NCBI GenBank assembly: GCA_010015675.1
Contig: ML977004.1
Location: 265,010-329,009 of the forward strand
Source: Byssothecium circinans
Lineage: Eukaryota > Ascomycota > Dothideomycetes > Pleosporales > Massarinaceae
Reading direction: 5' to 3'
DNA: 64,000 nt
This document shows, piece after piece, positions 37,421 through 49,025 of the stretch; the first letter of the stretch is position 1, and every line of letters starts with the position of its first letter. The notes beneath the pieces are model-generated. The model ran no database searches. It had not been told where the DNA came from and saw only the letters and a list, made by a program, of their open reading frames with translations. Both the position numbers and the translations under genes were made by a program.

Positions 37421-38889
37421 ATGGCAAGCCCTGCTGCCTTCCATCCCAATGCGGGCTCGTCGGCGAGCAACGCCATCCTGATCGACGACGACGACGAGAA
37501 TTCGGTGCCTGGGCCATCCCAATTTGTGCCCCAGTACGCCGCGCCGGCCATCGTTGACCCGATGGCGGCCGGGTACGGGGCTCATTTGGGTGGTTTCTCG
37601 CCGTACTTGCCGTCGCTGCCGTTGCCGTTGCCGCCGCCGATGCTTGTCCAGCCGCCTGAGCCTGGGACGAGGCAACTGGGGAGCACGCGTGCGTCAGTTC
37701 ACTCTTCTGCAATCGTAGGTTAAACAAACAAAATTTGGGTGATTGCGATACGATGTGGATGTTGAGATGGAATGTACTCTGGTTCAACTTTACTGACTTT
37801 GGATTTGTGGGGTTTAGGAACGGAGAGGTCGCCAGCGAAAGAAATACGAAGATCCGGCTTTGGGTAAGTTTGATCCGTTCCTGAGTAGAGTATCCACCGC
37901 TCATGCCGCAGCTCCGATTGCTCTCAACAATAACCGTGCGTCAACGCGCCTCCGGAGAAAGAAGGCTGAAGCCGAACAAGAACTTGTGGTGATTGGTAAC
38001 TCTCACAAAGATCTCGCTTTTTGGAAAGACAAGTACTTCAAAGAGCTTGGTATTGACACAGACTTCATTGAAGCGCAGAGAGCTGCTCAGTCGTTCGACA
38101 GGACTACCATCAAGACCGTTGTGCCCAACCGATACCTGGACAAGCACGTCGACTTACCTTCAGATTCATTCCCTGGTCTGTGTGAAATCTTGATACCCGG
38201 CCGGGCTGTCCACCAAGCATACAAAGAGAATACCGCAGCCGAGCGAAGTGTCAATCGCTTGGTCCTATGGACAGACGGCTCGGGAAGGAAGGGGCTCGCC
38301 GTCACATGGCGCCGCAGCAAAGAAAATGAATGGGGACCGTGGGAAGCTTGTGGGTACCAGGCTCAAGGCGCATTGCTTGACAGCGATGGTATGGAACACC
38401 TCGCAGTCATCAAGGCATTCGACATCGCTTGCGGGATGGCCCACAAAGCTCCCGGTCAGCTCACTTCGATCTCCATTTATACAGATTCTCAGAGCGTGCT
38501 TGCCAACTTGCTCATTCCGAAACTCAAGAAGTCACTGTCAAAGCAGATCGCTAAGAAGGCATACCGTTTGATCCAGCTTGGTATCGCGAAAATCAGACTC
38601 CATTGGGTTCCTGGTCATAGCAAGGTACCGTATCGCATTAGATGTTCACTTATCGTCTTTCGCTAATTCATGACTATTCTAGGTCCCCGGCAACGAGCTC
38701 GCAGACAAGGTTGCCGGATATGCCAGTGTGCACTCTTTCAGGAACATGGAAGAGCATATCGATCTGAGTGACGACGACATCGACGATTGGTCACAATTGC
38801 CCGCTCGTTTGCGTCGCATGATAGGACTGAACGATGTTTTGAAGTCTCGAAAGCCGTCAGGCCCAATCCGCATTCTCCACGATGAATGA
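37421..38889 (+). CDS. Stand-alone RNase H-like protein with disordered N-terminus
   Basis: Exons 37421-37714, 37818-37863, 37912-38624 and 38683-38889 give 419 aa; introns are 103, 48 and 58 nt. The N-terminal ~100 residues are disordered with an acidic IDDDDE patch and a proline-rich segment, followed by a basic RRGRQRKK patch. The RNase H fold has Asp235 (LWTDGSG), Glu275 (MEHLAVIKAF), Asp305 (YTDSQSVL) and Asp359 (WVPGHSKVPGNELADKVA), so the catalytic D-E-D-D set is complete. The WVPGHS..GNELAD wording is closest to RNase H domains of LINE-type retrotransposons, but no reverse transcriptase lies nearby and the gene has introns. The 48-nt intron is a multiple of three and has no stop, so a version 16 residues longer is also possible. 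Confidence 0.8.
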
Positions 38890-39897
38890 AGTTGATTAGA
38901 AGGCGTCACTGGCGTTTATCGGTGGATGCTTTATGGATGATACCCATTTCCTTTCTATACCGGTGGCATGATCAGCGGATAAACTTGTTCATATTGACGG
39001 GCAGTTTGACTCTGCGGACGATACCACATTTTCTATTCATGTTCTTGCTACGACGACACGATTGGCGAACCGGCTTTGTTCATATCGACGGGTGACTTAC
39101 TCCACCCAGGGAGTTTGATCAAGCGTCACTTGAGGAAGCCTCGCCGACGTGTGTCTAATCGTCACAGAAGCCTTTGTACATAACATCAAATGAGATACTG
39201 ATCACCCGGACGATTCTCATGGGAACAATTCTGGGTTCCGTCTCAGGTTGTGGCTACAGGGTCTGTCAGGTGATGGGTGCATCTTTTCTTCACTTCTTGT
39301 CTTGATTTTACTAATAGCACGTCACTCAGTTGGACAGCTTCGAGGACTGTATGAAGTTCCGGTTTAGGGTTATGAATAGCTTGGTGGGCGTTCAGCCGCA
39401 TGTGCTAACACGTACGGTAATGTGGGTAGGTCCAACCTTATTCTTCAGCAGCACTATAGCTCAAGCCGGCACGCGAATGCACGACAGGTACAGAATGATT
39501 CTCGTTTGCTACATGCAAGTCACTCAATACTCAATACGCTAAACGACGTCGACTCCTCGCTTCTTTTTACCAGAATCCGGGCTCTTCGTGGCTGAAAGGG
39601 GAAAGAAGCATTACGGATACGAGGTATGGCGTCGAGCTGATCACCACGTGCAGAAACGGAACGGAATTATCGTATCGCACGCTAGGATATTTAGTATTGC
39701 GTGGCTGGACACTAGGATGAAGGTTATTGAAAGTCTTATATTAGGATCCCCCATGACTAACTGACTACCTTTACCTATAAGACGGCCATTCTCCTCTCGA
39801 GTAGCAACCCCCGACACTCGCAGTCTATCGTTTATTCGCATCCATATCCACTCGCTTTGAATAAAATCCCCAACGCCTTTCCCCTAGTTCATCCAAG
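38890..39897. other. Intergenic with a short direct repeat
   Basis: TTGTTCATATTGACGGG-like sequence occurs twice (about 38983 and 39076). No gene seen. Confidence 0.4.
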
Positions 39898-40170
39898 ATG
39901 CTCACCACCAACCTATTCTCCATCCTGGCCCTCTCATCTCTCGCCCTCGCCCTCCCCTCATCTCCATCCCCCGCCCAACAACCCTTCCAAGTCACCAACC
40001 TAAACACCTTCGAGCCCAGCGGCCGCGACGGAGTCACTCCCTACCGGGTCAGCTTCAACGTGACGGATCCGAATACGAGTGGCGGCGGCGAGGCTGCGAA
40101 GACGTATTGCGAGGCACGGTGGCCGTATGCGGAGGCTACTACGGGGTGGCCGAGCAAATATGTGAGTTCT

Positions 40171-40208
<38 letters not shown>

Positions 40209-40689
40209 GGTTGGTGAGGGTGAAGCGGTGGAGAGTAGGAAAATAGATTAAGGGATGGGGATAGGGATATGTATAAATGGGGCATAAGTACTAACTAGCG
40301 ATGCCAAATGTTTAGTTGGCGAATTGCACAGATCCATCATGGAAGTTTAGGTTCATCGACTACCACAGTGTGTGGGACTTTGTGCTTGATGTCAAGCATG
40401 TAACGTACGTCCTTCCCCCTCCCCTTCTTTTGCCCTTATCCTCCCTGCTTCACTCCCTCTCCACTTATCCTGCCCACCTCTCCCTTCCCTTCCGTGGATG
40501 CGATGAGCATGGAACTAACACATAAGAAACAGCAAAAAGCAGGGCGAGAAAACGAAGAGATTCGCAAAGGCCCCTGTGGATAGAACGGTCATTCTTCTGT
40601 GCACGCATGCGGGGTCGGGGTTCTCGCAATGTAATCAGAGGGAGGGCGTGCCGTTTGCGCTGCCGGTTTATAGGGTCAAGGGGGAGTAG
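39898..40689 (+). CDS. Small secreted four-cysteine protein (possibly AA1-like fold)
   Basis: Exons 39898-40161, 40316-40404 and 40533-40689 give 169 aa. The first intron (154 nt) holds a CT microsatellite (about 40177-40206) and a perfect TACTAAC branch; the second is 128 nt with ACTAAC. A signal peptide covers about 1-19 (MLTTNLFSILALSSLALAL). The mature part has four cysteines (TYC, ANC, LLC, SQC) and alternating beta-like segments (FQVTNLNTFEP, YRVSFNVTDP, FVLDVKHVT, RTVILLC). Size, cysteine count and beta pattern recall the AA1-like secreted proteins of Dothideomycetes, but this is weak. Candidate apoplastic effector. Confidence 0.7.
40177..40206 (+). repeat. CT microsatellite inside an intron
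   Basis: About 15 CT units lie shortly after the donor of the first intron of the secreted-protein gene. Length variation would not alter the protein. Confidence 0.85.
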
Positions 40690-41207
40690 GGATCTGAGGG
40701 AGGACAGGTCATATAGAAGACCGGCCGAGGGGGGGAGGGGGGGCAAATGAGAATTAGCAGCTTTTCTCGGGGTAGGGAGGAGTCGGGAATGGTGGGATAA
40801 GGGGACTCAAAACTCGGCCATGACTGTAGAAAATAGATGCATGAAATTAGATGTTTCGGCAATACCGTTTCTGATGTGTTGTGGTTGTAATGTGTTGTGT
40901 TTGTAGAAGAGGAAGAATAGTATGTATCAGGGCGATAAAACATGACAGCCTGAATGAAACGGTAGATGCAGAGTCGGTAGCGACAGACAGGATTTCAATT
41001 CAAAACAACTACACACTATAAACCAGACTGCTGCCACCCAGAGTACTATCCTTGTCAAGCGAGCTTGTAATATAAACGAGCCCAACTCTCAGCGCGAGAA
41101 AGAATGGTCAAACTCAGCCTTCACACAAGGACGGGCAGTTTACCATTCCAGGAAAGGAAAACATGTCACTCATTGTGATTCTAGATAGACTGGTGTAGGC
41201 GAGGCGC

Positions 41208-41820
41208 TTACTGCTTGCCCTCCTCTTCCACCTCCTCCTCCTCATCGTCGTCGTCCTCGCCATCATCATCAGTGGGAGTGGGCCTTGGAGGCCTGGTTCC
41301 GGTTGGAATCGGACGGGAAGTACGGGTAGGCCTGACCGAAGGGGTGGGCCTGTTGGTCGTCAGTACACTAGTTCTTAGTGTCCCTCGGGATTCCGAGTGA
41401 GTGCTGAGTCTATAAAGGTTAATGCATACCTAGTTGAGCGAGAGAAAGAAGGACCACTAGGCCTGGAGAAGCTAGGAATAGGGGGGCGTGATAAGCTTGG
41501 TATGGCTGGGCGCGAGATAGATGGGACCGCGGGGCGAGAGATAGAAGGGATAGGCGGGCGAGAGAAGGAGGGAACAGCCGGCCTAGAGAAGCTTGGGATA
41601 GCAGGGCGAGAGAAGGAGGGAACAGCCGGCCTAGAGAAGCTTGGGATAGCAGGGCGGGAGAAGCTGGGGCGCGGAAACTCAGGCTCGTCGTCTTCCTGGG
41701 CGAGGGGGTTACCAGCAGCGATGCTATTGGAGGTTAGCCAGGAATGCTGGATAAATAAGAATGTAGATGATGGACTGACCTGGAGATACCCACAAGGGCA
41801 AGAACGGTAGAGACCTTCAT
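41208..41820 (-). CDS. Secreted serine/proline repeat protein with acidic tail
   Basis: Exons 41820-41780, 41723-41430 and 41349-41208 give 158 aa; introns are 56 nt (branch GCTAACC) and 80 nt (branch ACTGAC). A signal peptide (MKVSTVLALVGISSIAAG) is followed by about eleven octapeptides of the form P-S-[FIL]-S-R-P-[AP]-[IV], then an R-P-T-rich linker and a glutamate/aspartate tail ending EEEGKQ. The regular Ser-Arg-Pro ladder suggests a cell-wall or matrix protein, possibly O-glycosylated; function is unknown. The plus-strand open frame over the same bases is its shadow. The gene faces the secreted-protein gene at 39898-40689 tail to tail. Confidence 0.75.
41558..41654. repeat. 48-bp tandem repeat within the secreted repeat gene
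   Basis: Two virtually identical 48-bp units (16 codons, two octapeptides) lie side by side, flanked by more diverged 24-bp units. The near identity points to a recent duplication or gene-conversion event. Confidence 0.8.
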
Positions 41821-43654
41821 GTTGTCAAGGGAGGCGGGCTGGATCTGGCGAGAGATGAGTTTAGAGAGTTTGCTTGATGGTAAACATGCGGTGCAGTGAA
41901 GGCATCTTTATACGCCCTCTGAGCCCTTTTCACGAGCAACATCCTTGCAGGATTCCAAGGGCATCACCCAAAATAACAGATTAACCGCGGCGTGTCCAAC
42001 CGCTCACCCGTCACATCCCACACAGCCGCTCTGTCTTCAAGAGCATGGGACGGATGGCGAATATCCCCAACAATGAGACCAGGTCATGGAGAGCCACCGG
42101 TTGACAAGGGGCGAAGACAGGAGAGAGGGGCATAAGTTGGATGGGCCTCATTAGCGACCTGACAGGGTAATATCAAGATATGAAAGGTGGCCTGAAGGAG
42201 ATCTAACCCGAATCCTGGTCCGAGGAAGGTGAGCTTGAACACTCACGCAGCCACTCTATTGCTCCCAAGTGTTGCAAAAGAACCTCGGGAGATCGCCAGG
42301 TACTGTGTTCGAATGTGCAAATCTAGAGTTTTGCGCGGAGACATCGTTTACTAGCTGGAAGAATACATATTGCAGATAATCTCCCCTGAAGCTCATTGTT
42401 CTGTTGAGCATGCAGCTGTTCGCTGTGAAATCTATACAGCAATGTACATAACCTGGCTCAAGGATACATAGTAGATCGCACCATTGGTGCAGAAACATGA
42501 TATTGTGGAATCCAGTGCGTCGTGATACAAAACTAGGCCAAAGGTGCAGCGATTTGCTCTATGCTATGGAGCATGTGGTGTCATTGCCCAAAGAAGCAGA
42601 TATTGAATCCATTACGTTGCGAAGTCTGATATTGTCCGGCCGCTTTTCCGGATGAAACAATTGACAATGAGGTAGTAGATATTGAGAAGCAATTGTAGTC
42701 TGGTCAGATTCAAGAAAGAATGTCCCCGGTAACGGCGTATCTGTCCATCGCTTGACCGGAAGTAAATGTCGACGAACAGATGAGATGGTGAAATGGTGCC
42801 ATTCGTTGACCCCAAGTTATATGGAAGTAAGCATCTGCCGAGCACTTAACCGAATCATCTCGAGTCCAATGAAGGAGAGGCGTAGAATTAACCGGACAGT
42901 ACACAGGTCAGAAAAGTCCGAATTTCTGGAGACGAGCCCAAAAACTGGTTGTGTTAATGAAGTTATAAACGAACATATAGGCCCTTCATAGACGGATGGT
43001 AGTGATGCCTAATATTAAGAAGAATGTGGCGGCAGACGGGTTATTCGAGATACGCTCTCGGACCATACGAGCCTCTATGCGAGAAGCATCATTTGAATTT
43101 CATGACGAGTCATAGATCGAGCTGTTGGGTGGCGATGTTGATGTTAGTCGGAGGGTGCCGTCTCATATCGTCCGTGGTTTGTATGAGATATGATGATCAT
43201 TGGTCCTCATCGTCTGCAAACCGGGCGTATTTTAGGGTACGGGTCACCATGATCCTTCTCCATATAGTTGGCTTTTTTTAAGGTGAAGTTACTTGTGGAG
43301 TCCAGCAGACGCATGGCAGATAAGGGGCAGGTGTTTGGAGATGGAATTATGAGAGATAAATGATGATATCAGGTGTGCGCACCATTGGTGGTTCAGGCGT
43401 TACAGGCAAATCGAGGCACCAAGTAGTAATGTGTCTAATGAGCGATCTTTACAATGAAAAGGGGAGGCATTCGTGATAATGAAGCAATGGAGTTGTTGGT
43501 GAGAAGACGGGACGAGATGCCCTACCATGCGCTAGGCTCGTAAAGGCCTAGATTCGGCAAAACGCCGGACCGCGAAAGTTTCGCTGCTCAAGAAATTCTT
43601 GTGAGCAACTGCGTACTGCGACCCAAAGTGAACGTCGACCGAACAGCGCCCACA
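41821..43654. other. 1.8-kb intergenic region
   Basis: Divergent promoter region between the secreted repeat gene (-) and PUF6 (+). Only short unassigned frames; no repeat or RNA gene recognised. Confidence 0.45.
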
Positions 43655-45916
43655 ATGGCCGGAATAAAGCGAAAGACCGATGCGACCGCCCAGCCAGAAA
43701 TCAAAGTCAAAAGCAAGAAAGCCAAAATCGACAAACACAAATCGAAGCGCGCTGCCGACGAAGATGCGGTCAAACCGCTGAAGAGCTCGAAGAAAAAGAA
43801 AGTCAAGGCAGACTTAGACGAGGAGGTCGATTCGGATACTAGCGAGGTTATTTTCAAGGGCCGCAAGGCTCAGGAAGAAGAAGCTATCGAAAGCTCAGGC
43901 GACGAAAGCTTTCCTAGCAGCGAGTCCGAGGCGGAGGCGAAGCCAAAGGCAAAAGCAGACAAGAACAAGAAGGAGCACAAGGATGGGAAGCAGAGCTCAA
44001 AAGACTCTTCCTCGGCGGGTAAGAAGTCCGGGTTGGAGAGCATGAACGGTATGAGTACAACTCTGATTATTTGCGAAACACAGCTAATGAGACCCACAGC
44101 GAACAATTCAAGAGAAGCCCACGCAAAGCAAAAGGCGCTCACGAAGGAACGAAAAGCTGCAAAACCAAATGCCGAGGAAGTCGAACGACTGAAAAGTCTG
44201 TGGGAGAAGCTTAGGATGAAGACGAACGTGACAAAAGAGGAGAGGAAGAAGTTGATCGATCAGACCATGGACATCGTCACAGGGAGGATCAAAGAGTTTG
44301 TGTTCAAACACGACTCCGTACGTATCATTCAGTCCGTGCTGAAGTGGACCACGTCAATGGAGCAGAGGAAGACAATCGCTCGTGAGCTCAAGGGCGAGTT
44401 CAAGGGTTTAGCTGAGGGCAAGTACGCAAAGTTCTTGGTCGCAAAGCTACTCGAGAATGGGTGAGTGTAATCGTTCTTCAGGATATACCGTTGCTAACTT
44501 AAACCAAGCGACGCTGAAATCCGAGGCATGATCATCGCAGAATTCTACGGCAATGTACGGCGACTCATAAGCCATCCCGAAGCGGCCTGGATTTTGGACG
44601 ACACATACCGACAAGTCGCGACGCCGGAGCAAAAGGCCCGCCTTCTACGCGAATGGTATGGACCTGAATTTTCTATCAAAGGACTAGGCGAGAAGATACC
44701 AGACACCGCGGACCTAAAGACTATCCTGGAACAGTCACCTGAGAAGCGGAAACCTATCATGGATTACCTCGAGTTGCAGATCAACCAGCTCATCCAGAAG
44801 AGACAGAGTGGCTTCACCATGCTGCATGACGCTATGCTTCAATACTTCCTCACCTGCAAGCCCGGTACATCAGAAGCAACTGCTTTCTTGGATCATCTTA
44901 AGCCGGATACTACTTTGAAAGAAGGAGAGGAAGCTGACAACGTCGACCTGCTAAAGAATCTTGCATTCACCAAGCCTGGCTCTCGACTGGTATCGCTGGC
45001 TCTAGCTTACGGTACTGCCAAAGACCGCAAGGTCCTGATGCGACCATATAAGGATACGATAGAGACGATGGCCTTCGATGTCAACGCTCACCACGTCCTT
45101 TTAGCTGCGTTGGCTGTTATGGACGACACAAAACTGTCATCGAAACTTATATTCGGCGAGCTCCTGCCTACGAACGAGGCACTTCCTGAAAAGGTCCTCA
45201 ACGTCATAAACGACGCTCGCGCTCGCTCGGTGTTACTTTATGCTTTTGCTGCAGAATCAAAGTGGCTATTGGATGATGAGACACGCGAGCGACTTGCAGA
45301 GCTAAACGATATCCGTAGTCTGACGTCGAAGAAGGACCCGAATGTGCGTCTACAGGAAATCGCCAAATCGATCGAAGCACCGCTCTTGACCGCCGTTACA
45401 GAGCGACTTGGTGACTTTACCTCGTTCAGCTTTGGCCTGCAATCGCTAGGCGAAATACTGCTGGGAGCCCCAGATGTCGAACCTGCAAAGCGGAAGCAAG
45501 CGTTGTCAGAACTAGCCAGCAATTCAAGCCAGCTCCTAGAGTCTAGCGACAGCACAGCAAGCCATGGGAAGAACTTGCTCAAATCGCTCGTACAAGGAGG
45601 CAAGTTCGATTTTGCGACCAAGTCTGTCATTCCCGTCCAGCCTCCCTTGGGTTTCGCCGACATGTTCTGGTCCCAGAACAAGAAAGATGTTATTAGTTGG
45701 GCGACGGGGCAAGGATCGTGGGTCATAGTAGGCTTGGTGGAATCCGAGGACTTCGGCAGAAAAGATGAAGTCTTGAGTGCGTTGAAGAAGGGCCGGAAGC
45801 AATTAGAGGCCGCTGCTGGGCCAGTGGATGGTGGTGCTCAGTCAGGGAAGAAAGGCAAGATCACTAAAGGACAAGGTGGAAATGCAGGTTCGAGGACGCT
45901 CCTCAAAAAGTTGTAG
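43655..45916 (+). CDS. PUF6: PUF6 / PUM3-type pumilio protein
   Basis: Exons 43655-44048, 44100-44460 and 44509-45916 give 720 aa. The N-terminal ~150 residues are a lysine/glutamate-rich nucleolar-type region with repeated basic clusters. Divergent PUF repeats follow (KEFVFKHDSVRIIQSVLKW, KYAKFLVAKLLENG), with the CPL domain in the C-terminal half (KPGSRLVSLALAYGTAKDRK). Yeast Puf6 works in 60S ribosome biogenesis and in repression of ASH1 mRNA; human PUM3 is the counterpart. The first intron (51 nt, GTATGA..CACAG, branch GCTAAT) is a multiple of three with no stop, so the frame reads through; its product would insert a hydrophobic stretch into a charged region, so splicing is preferred. Confidence 0.92.
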
Positions 45917-46226
45917 ATTCAATTGCATTCTTCCATTGGCGCAAACGAGGCGTTCATGAACAATTTTGGGGGATGAGATACTATATGTCGTTGAATTTTT
46001 GTCTCTCATATTGATTCGGCGTCACCGTCGTATCCTACTTGCATGCCAACGGGTGCAAATGAAAAGAGTTTTTGATGAGCACTGTGTTGGTGTAACGAAT
46101 TTTTGCCATGTTTCAACCCAGAAGCTGCTATTGAAGCTTCCTGTTGCTGCGTATTCTCACATTCGCGCATCTTCCGACCCTTCCGTGCGACTTACGCGTC
46201 CTATTGCCAAAGCCAAGCATATTCCA

Positions 46227-46925
46227 TCAATCGAGTCGTCTCCTCACGCTCCGGCCGGCCTCGCCCTCCGCCCCCATCCCCGTGACAACCTCTTCAACCA
46301 GATTCCGTAACTCCCTCTGCCCCTCCTCAGTCTGAAAGTCGTCCCTGGCAGCCAGCTCTTCTATCCTTCTTCTGATCTCAGGGTCCGGGGCTTCGCCCGC
46401 TGCGTCCTCAGCCATAGTCCCAACTTCCACCTTCACGCCATTAGGTAGCGGAGGCGGCGCGTGCACATCCTCTGCTTCCACAACTCCAGGTGCTATGTTT
46501 GCTACCCCCTCACCACCAGCACCAATCCTCACACTCTTCAAATACCGATACACGTCATTCACCTCCCCCTCTTCCTCCAAAAACTTCTCCTCGGCCGTCT
46601 TCCCCTCATTATTCCGAATCCCCGGGTCCGCGCCTAATTCTTCTAGCAAACATCTCGCTACGTCTACAGTCTCTGCGGCGAAGAGTGGGGTTTCGCCATC
46701 TTCGTCGAGGATGTTGACGTTGGCGTGGAAGGTGTTTGTGAGTTCGCGGAGGACATGGAGTTGCGAGTAGGAGACTGAGGCGTGGAGGAGGGAGTAGCCG
46801 TGGGCATCGCGGGCGGAGGCTAGGTGGGGGTGTTGGGAGAGCGAGGTGAGGATTGAGGCGGGACGTGTGTCGATGAGGTTGAGGAGGAGGTCGATTGTTG
46901 GGGGTGGGAGTTGGGCGGTCGCCAT
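46227..46925 (-). CDS. Yar1-like ankyrin-repeat protein
   Basis: A single-exon gene of 232 aa from MATAQLPPP. About three ankyrin repeats lie in the first half (DAHGYSLLHASVSYSQLHVL, ILDEDGETPLFAAETVDVA, GIRNNEGKTAEEKF), then an acidic/Pro linker and a charged C-terminal helix (EIRRRIEELAARDDFQ). Size and layout match yeast Yar1, the chaperone of ribosomal protein Rps3, so a ribosome-assembly role is inferred. An upstream in-frame ATG (46973) would add 16 residues; the MATAQ start fits the fold better. It converges on PUF6 with 310 bp between the stops. Confidence 0.75.
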   Translation of the reverse strand: MATAQLPPPTIDLLLNLIDTRPASILTSLSQHPHLASARDAHGYSLLHASVSYSQLHVLRELTNTFHANVNILDEDGETPLFAAETVDVARCLLEELGADPGIRNNEGKTAEEKFLEEEGEVNDVYRYLKSVRIGAGGEGVANIAPGVVEAEDVHAPPPLPNGVKVEVGTMAEDAAGEAPDPEIRRRIEELAARDDFQTEEGQRELRNLVEEVVTGMGAEGEAGRSVRRRLD

Positions 46926-47597
46926 GGTATGATTGTGTTCAATGCAGCGATCTATTTTGAGCGGGGCGTTCATGTTCAATAATAATAATGAAGAATTTCG
47001 AGCATCGTTACGTCAGCTGTGGCGGCCCCGGTGCTACGCCACGTGGCCCGGGGCTTTCGATCGACCTCCTTCATCTTTCATGTCACCTCCAGGCTCGGTC
47101 CGACTCCATCGACAAGCGCCGAAAAGGACCAACCTCACACCGCTGACGGCGGAGTTGACTATTTGCCGCTGGGCATCGCGTCACCGTGCAGGCCGCACGA
47201 CGCGGCGATTCGTGACAATAACAGCCAAGCGGAAGACGGTGGGCTGCTCAGCCTCCAGGGGACGTCACAGACTGTCGCGTGCACTGCAATAACTAACACC
47301 TCATGCTCTTCCTCCTGCAAACCTCCATTGCTCTCTGGTCTGCTTACATTTTTGGATTTCTCGTTCTTTGTTCCACAGACTAATTCACGTACTTCCGTTC
47401 GCGGTCGAGTTTTACCGTATATTACAAATTCACGGTTCTTTTGGAGCTGTTTCGAGGCGTGGTCTCCATGCGCTTGCTCTTTTAAGACTCTTGGACGTCT
47501 CACTCCAAGACTTTCTACCCCCGAAACAACCGTTCATATACATTACCAGGCGCCCGCGCGTTCCTGGTGTCAGTAGAAGAATCCGATCTTCTTCATT

Positions 47598-49025
47598 ATG
47601 TGGAAGAATTTGCACTTGCCGTCGAAACGGCTGATACTTTCGTATATTTTCGATTGGATCGTAATTATGTGAGTAACACGAAAGCAATGACGGAGAGAGT
47701 GGCCAAGGCTGTGTCGCGCTGCCAGACGTTTCATCTCGCTCCGCACACTTCTTTGACGTTCGCAATGACTTTAGGGTACTGCACAGGAGAGTTAGACTGA
47801 CTGGTTTATAGTGCTATTGCAGCTTTGGGAGCTGCGTGGAATTCCATCGAGCCCTTCAAACGACCCTTCTCCCCCGTCAACCTCGACATTTCATACCCCT
47901 TTGAGACCCAAGAGACAATACCCACATGGCTCCTCATCGTCGTTGCGCTCATCGCGCCGGCCGCTATTACATTCCTCGTCTGCCTCATCTTCGTCCCCGG
48001 TCCGACAGCTAGTCGCGGAACTCCCAAATCGCTCATCTGGCGGAGGAAAGCCTGGGAATGGAACACGGCATGGATGGGCCTTGCGCTGTCCCTTGCCACT
48101 GCATTCATGATCACACAAGGCATGAAGCTGTTGTTTGGCAAACCGAGGCCGGATTTGCTATCCAGGTGCAGGCCGGATTTGTCTAACATACAAGCGACGG
48201 CTGTCAATCCTATCGGTGCCGTTTTCAATCCGAATTGGGTGTTGGTTACGGCGGAGATTTGCACGAATGAGGATGCTGATATCCTGGATGACGGGTTCAA
48301 GTCGTTTCCTAGTGGGCATGCGAGCTGTAAGACTTCTCCCGCCGCCTGCATTCACGTATGAGCTAACAATAAATCCAGTCTCCTGGGCCGGACTCCTCTA
48401 CCTTACTCTCTTCCTCGCCTCCAAATTCTCAGTCGCCATCCCCTTCCTTGCCCCCCGACCGTTCAGCACAAATCCCGCCCATGCCTCCGCAGTCACGCGC
48501 TCGAACCTAAAGAACAACTCCATCCTACCCTTACATAAGAAGGACTCCAGTCTCGGCACCCCCACCTACGGCTCCGATGACAAGGTAGTTCCCATTCGCC
48601 TCCAAGCCGCTGCTCCCCCAGTCTACACCCTCATCCTTGTCCTCGTCCCCATCGCCTCCGCAATCTACATCTGCTCTACGCGATTCACAGACTATCGCCA
48701 CTTCGGCTTCGATCTTATTTTCGGCAGCTTGATCGGTATTACCACGTCCTGGTTCAGTTTCCGCTGGTATCACTTGCCGATTACAAGAGGTGCAGGATGG
48801 TCATGGGGACCTAGAAGCTATGAAAGGAGTTGGGGAATTGGTGTGGGTGTGGGAAGTTACGTGGGGACTGAGGGGTGGTCAAGACATGGGAAAAGTGAGA
48901 CCGAGGGCGTCGACAGAGGCATGAGTGGAGCGCGAGAGAGTGTAAATGAAAGGGATGTTGAGATGGACGAGATGCATTTGAGATCTGCAGAAGGGCCGCC
49001 TCAACAACAACATCATGCTATTTGA
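47598..49025 (+). CDS. PAP2-type lipid phosphate phosphatase
   Basis: Exons 47598-47668, 47812-48326 and 48379-49025 (introns 143 and 52 nt) give 410 aa. The first helix (LILSYIFDWIVII) is split by the first intron. The PAP2 phosphatase motifs are complete: KLLFGKPRPD (C1, about 129-138), PSGHAS (C2, split by the second intron) and TRFTDYRHFGFD (C3), with hydrophobic helices between. Members dephosphorylate phosphatidate, diacylglycerol pyrophosphate or similar lipids in ER, Golgi or vacuolar membranes (yeast Dpp1/Lpp1). The C-terminal ~90 residues are hydrophilic. The start gives the expected short N-terminus before helix 1. Confidence 0.92.

Noticed and set aside
41397..41810. Plus-strand Gly/Glu/Arg repeat protein
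   Set aside because: The minus strand has a signal peptide, three exons with good branch sites and a coherent octapeptide ladder; the plus frame is its shadow.
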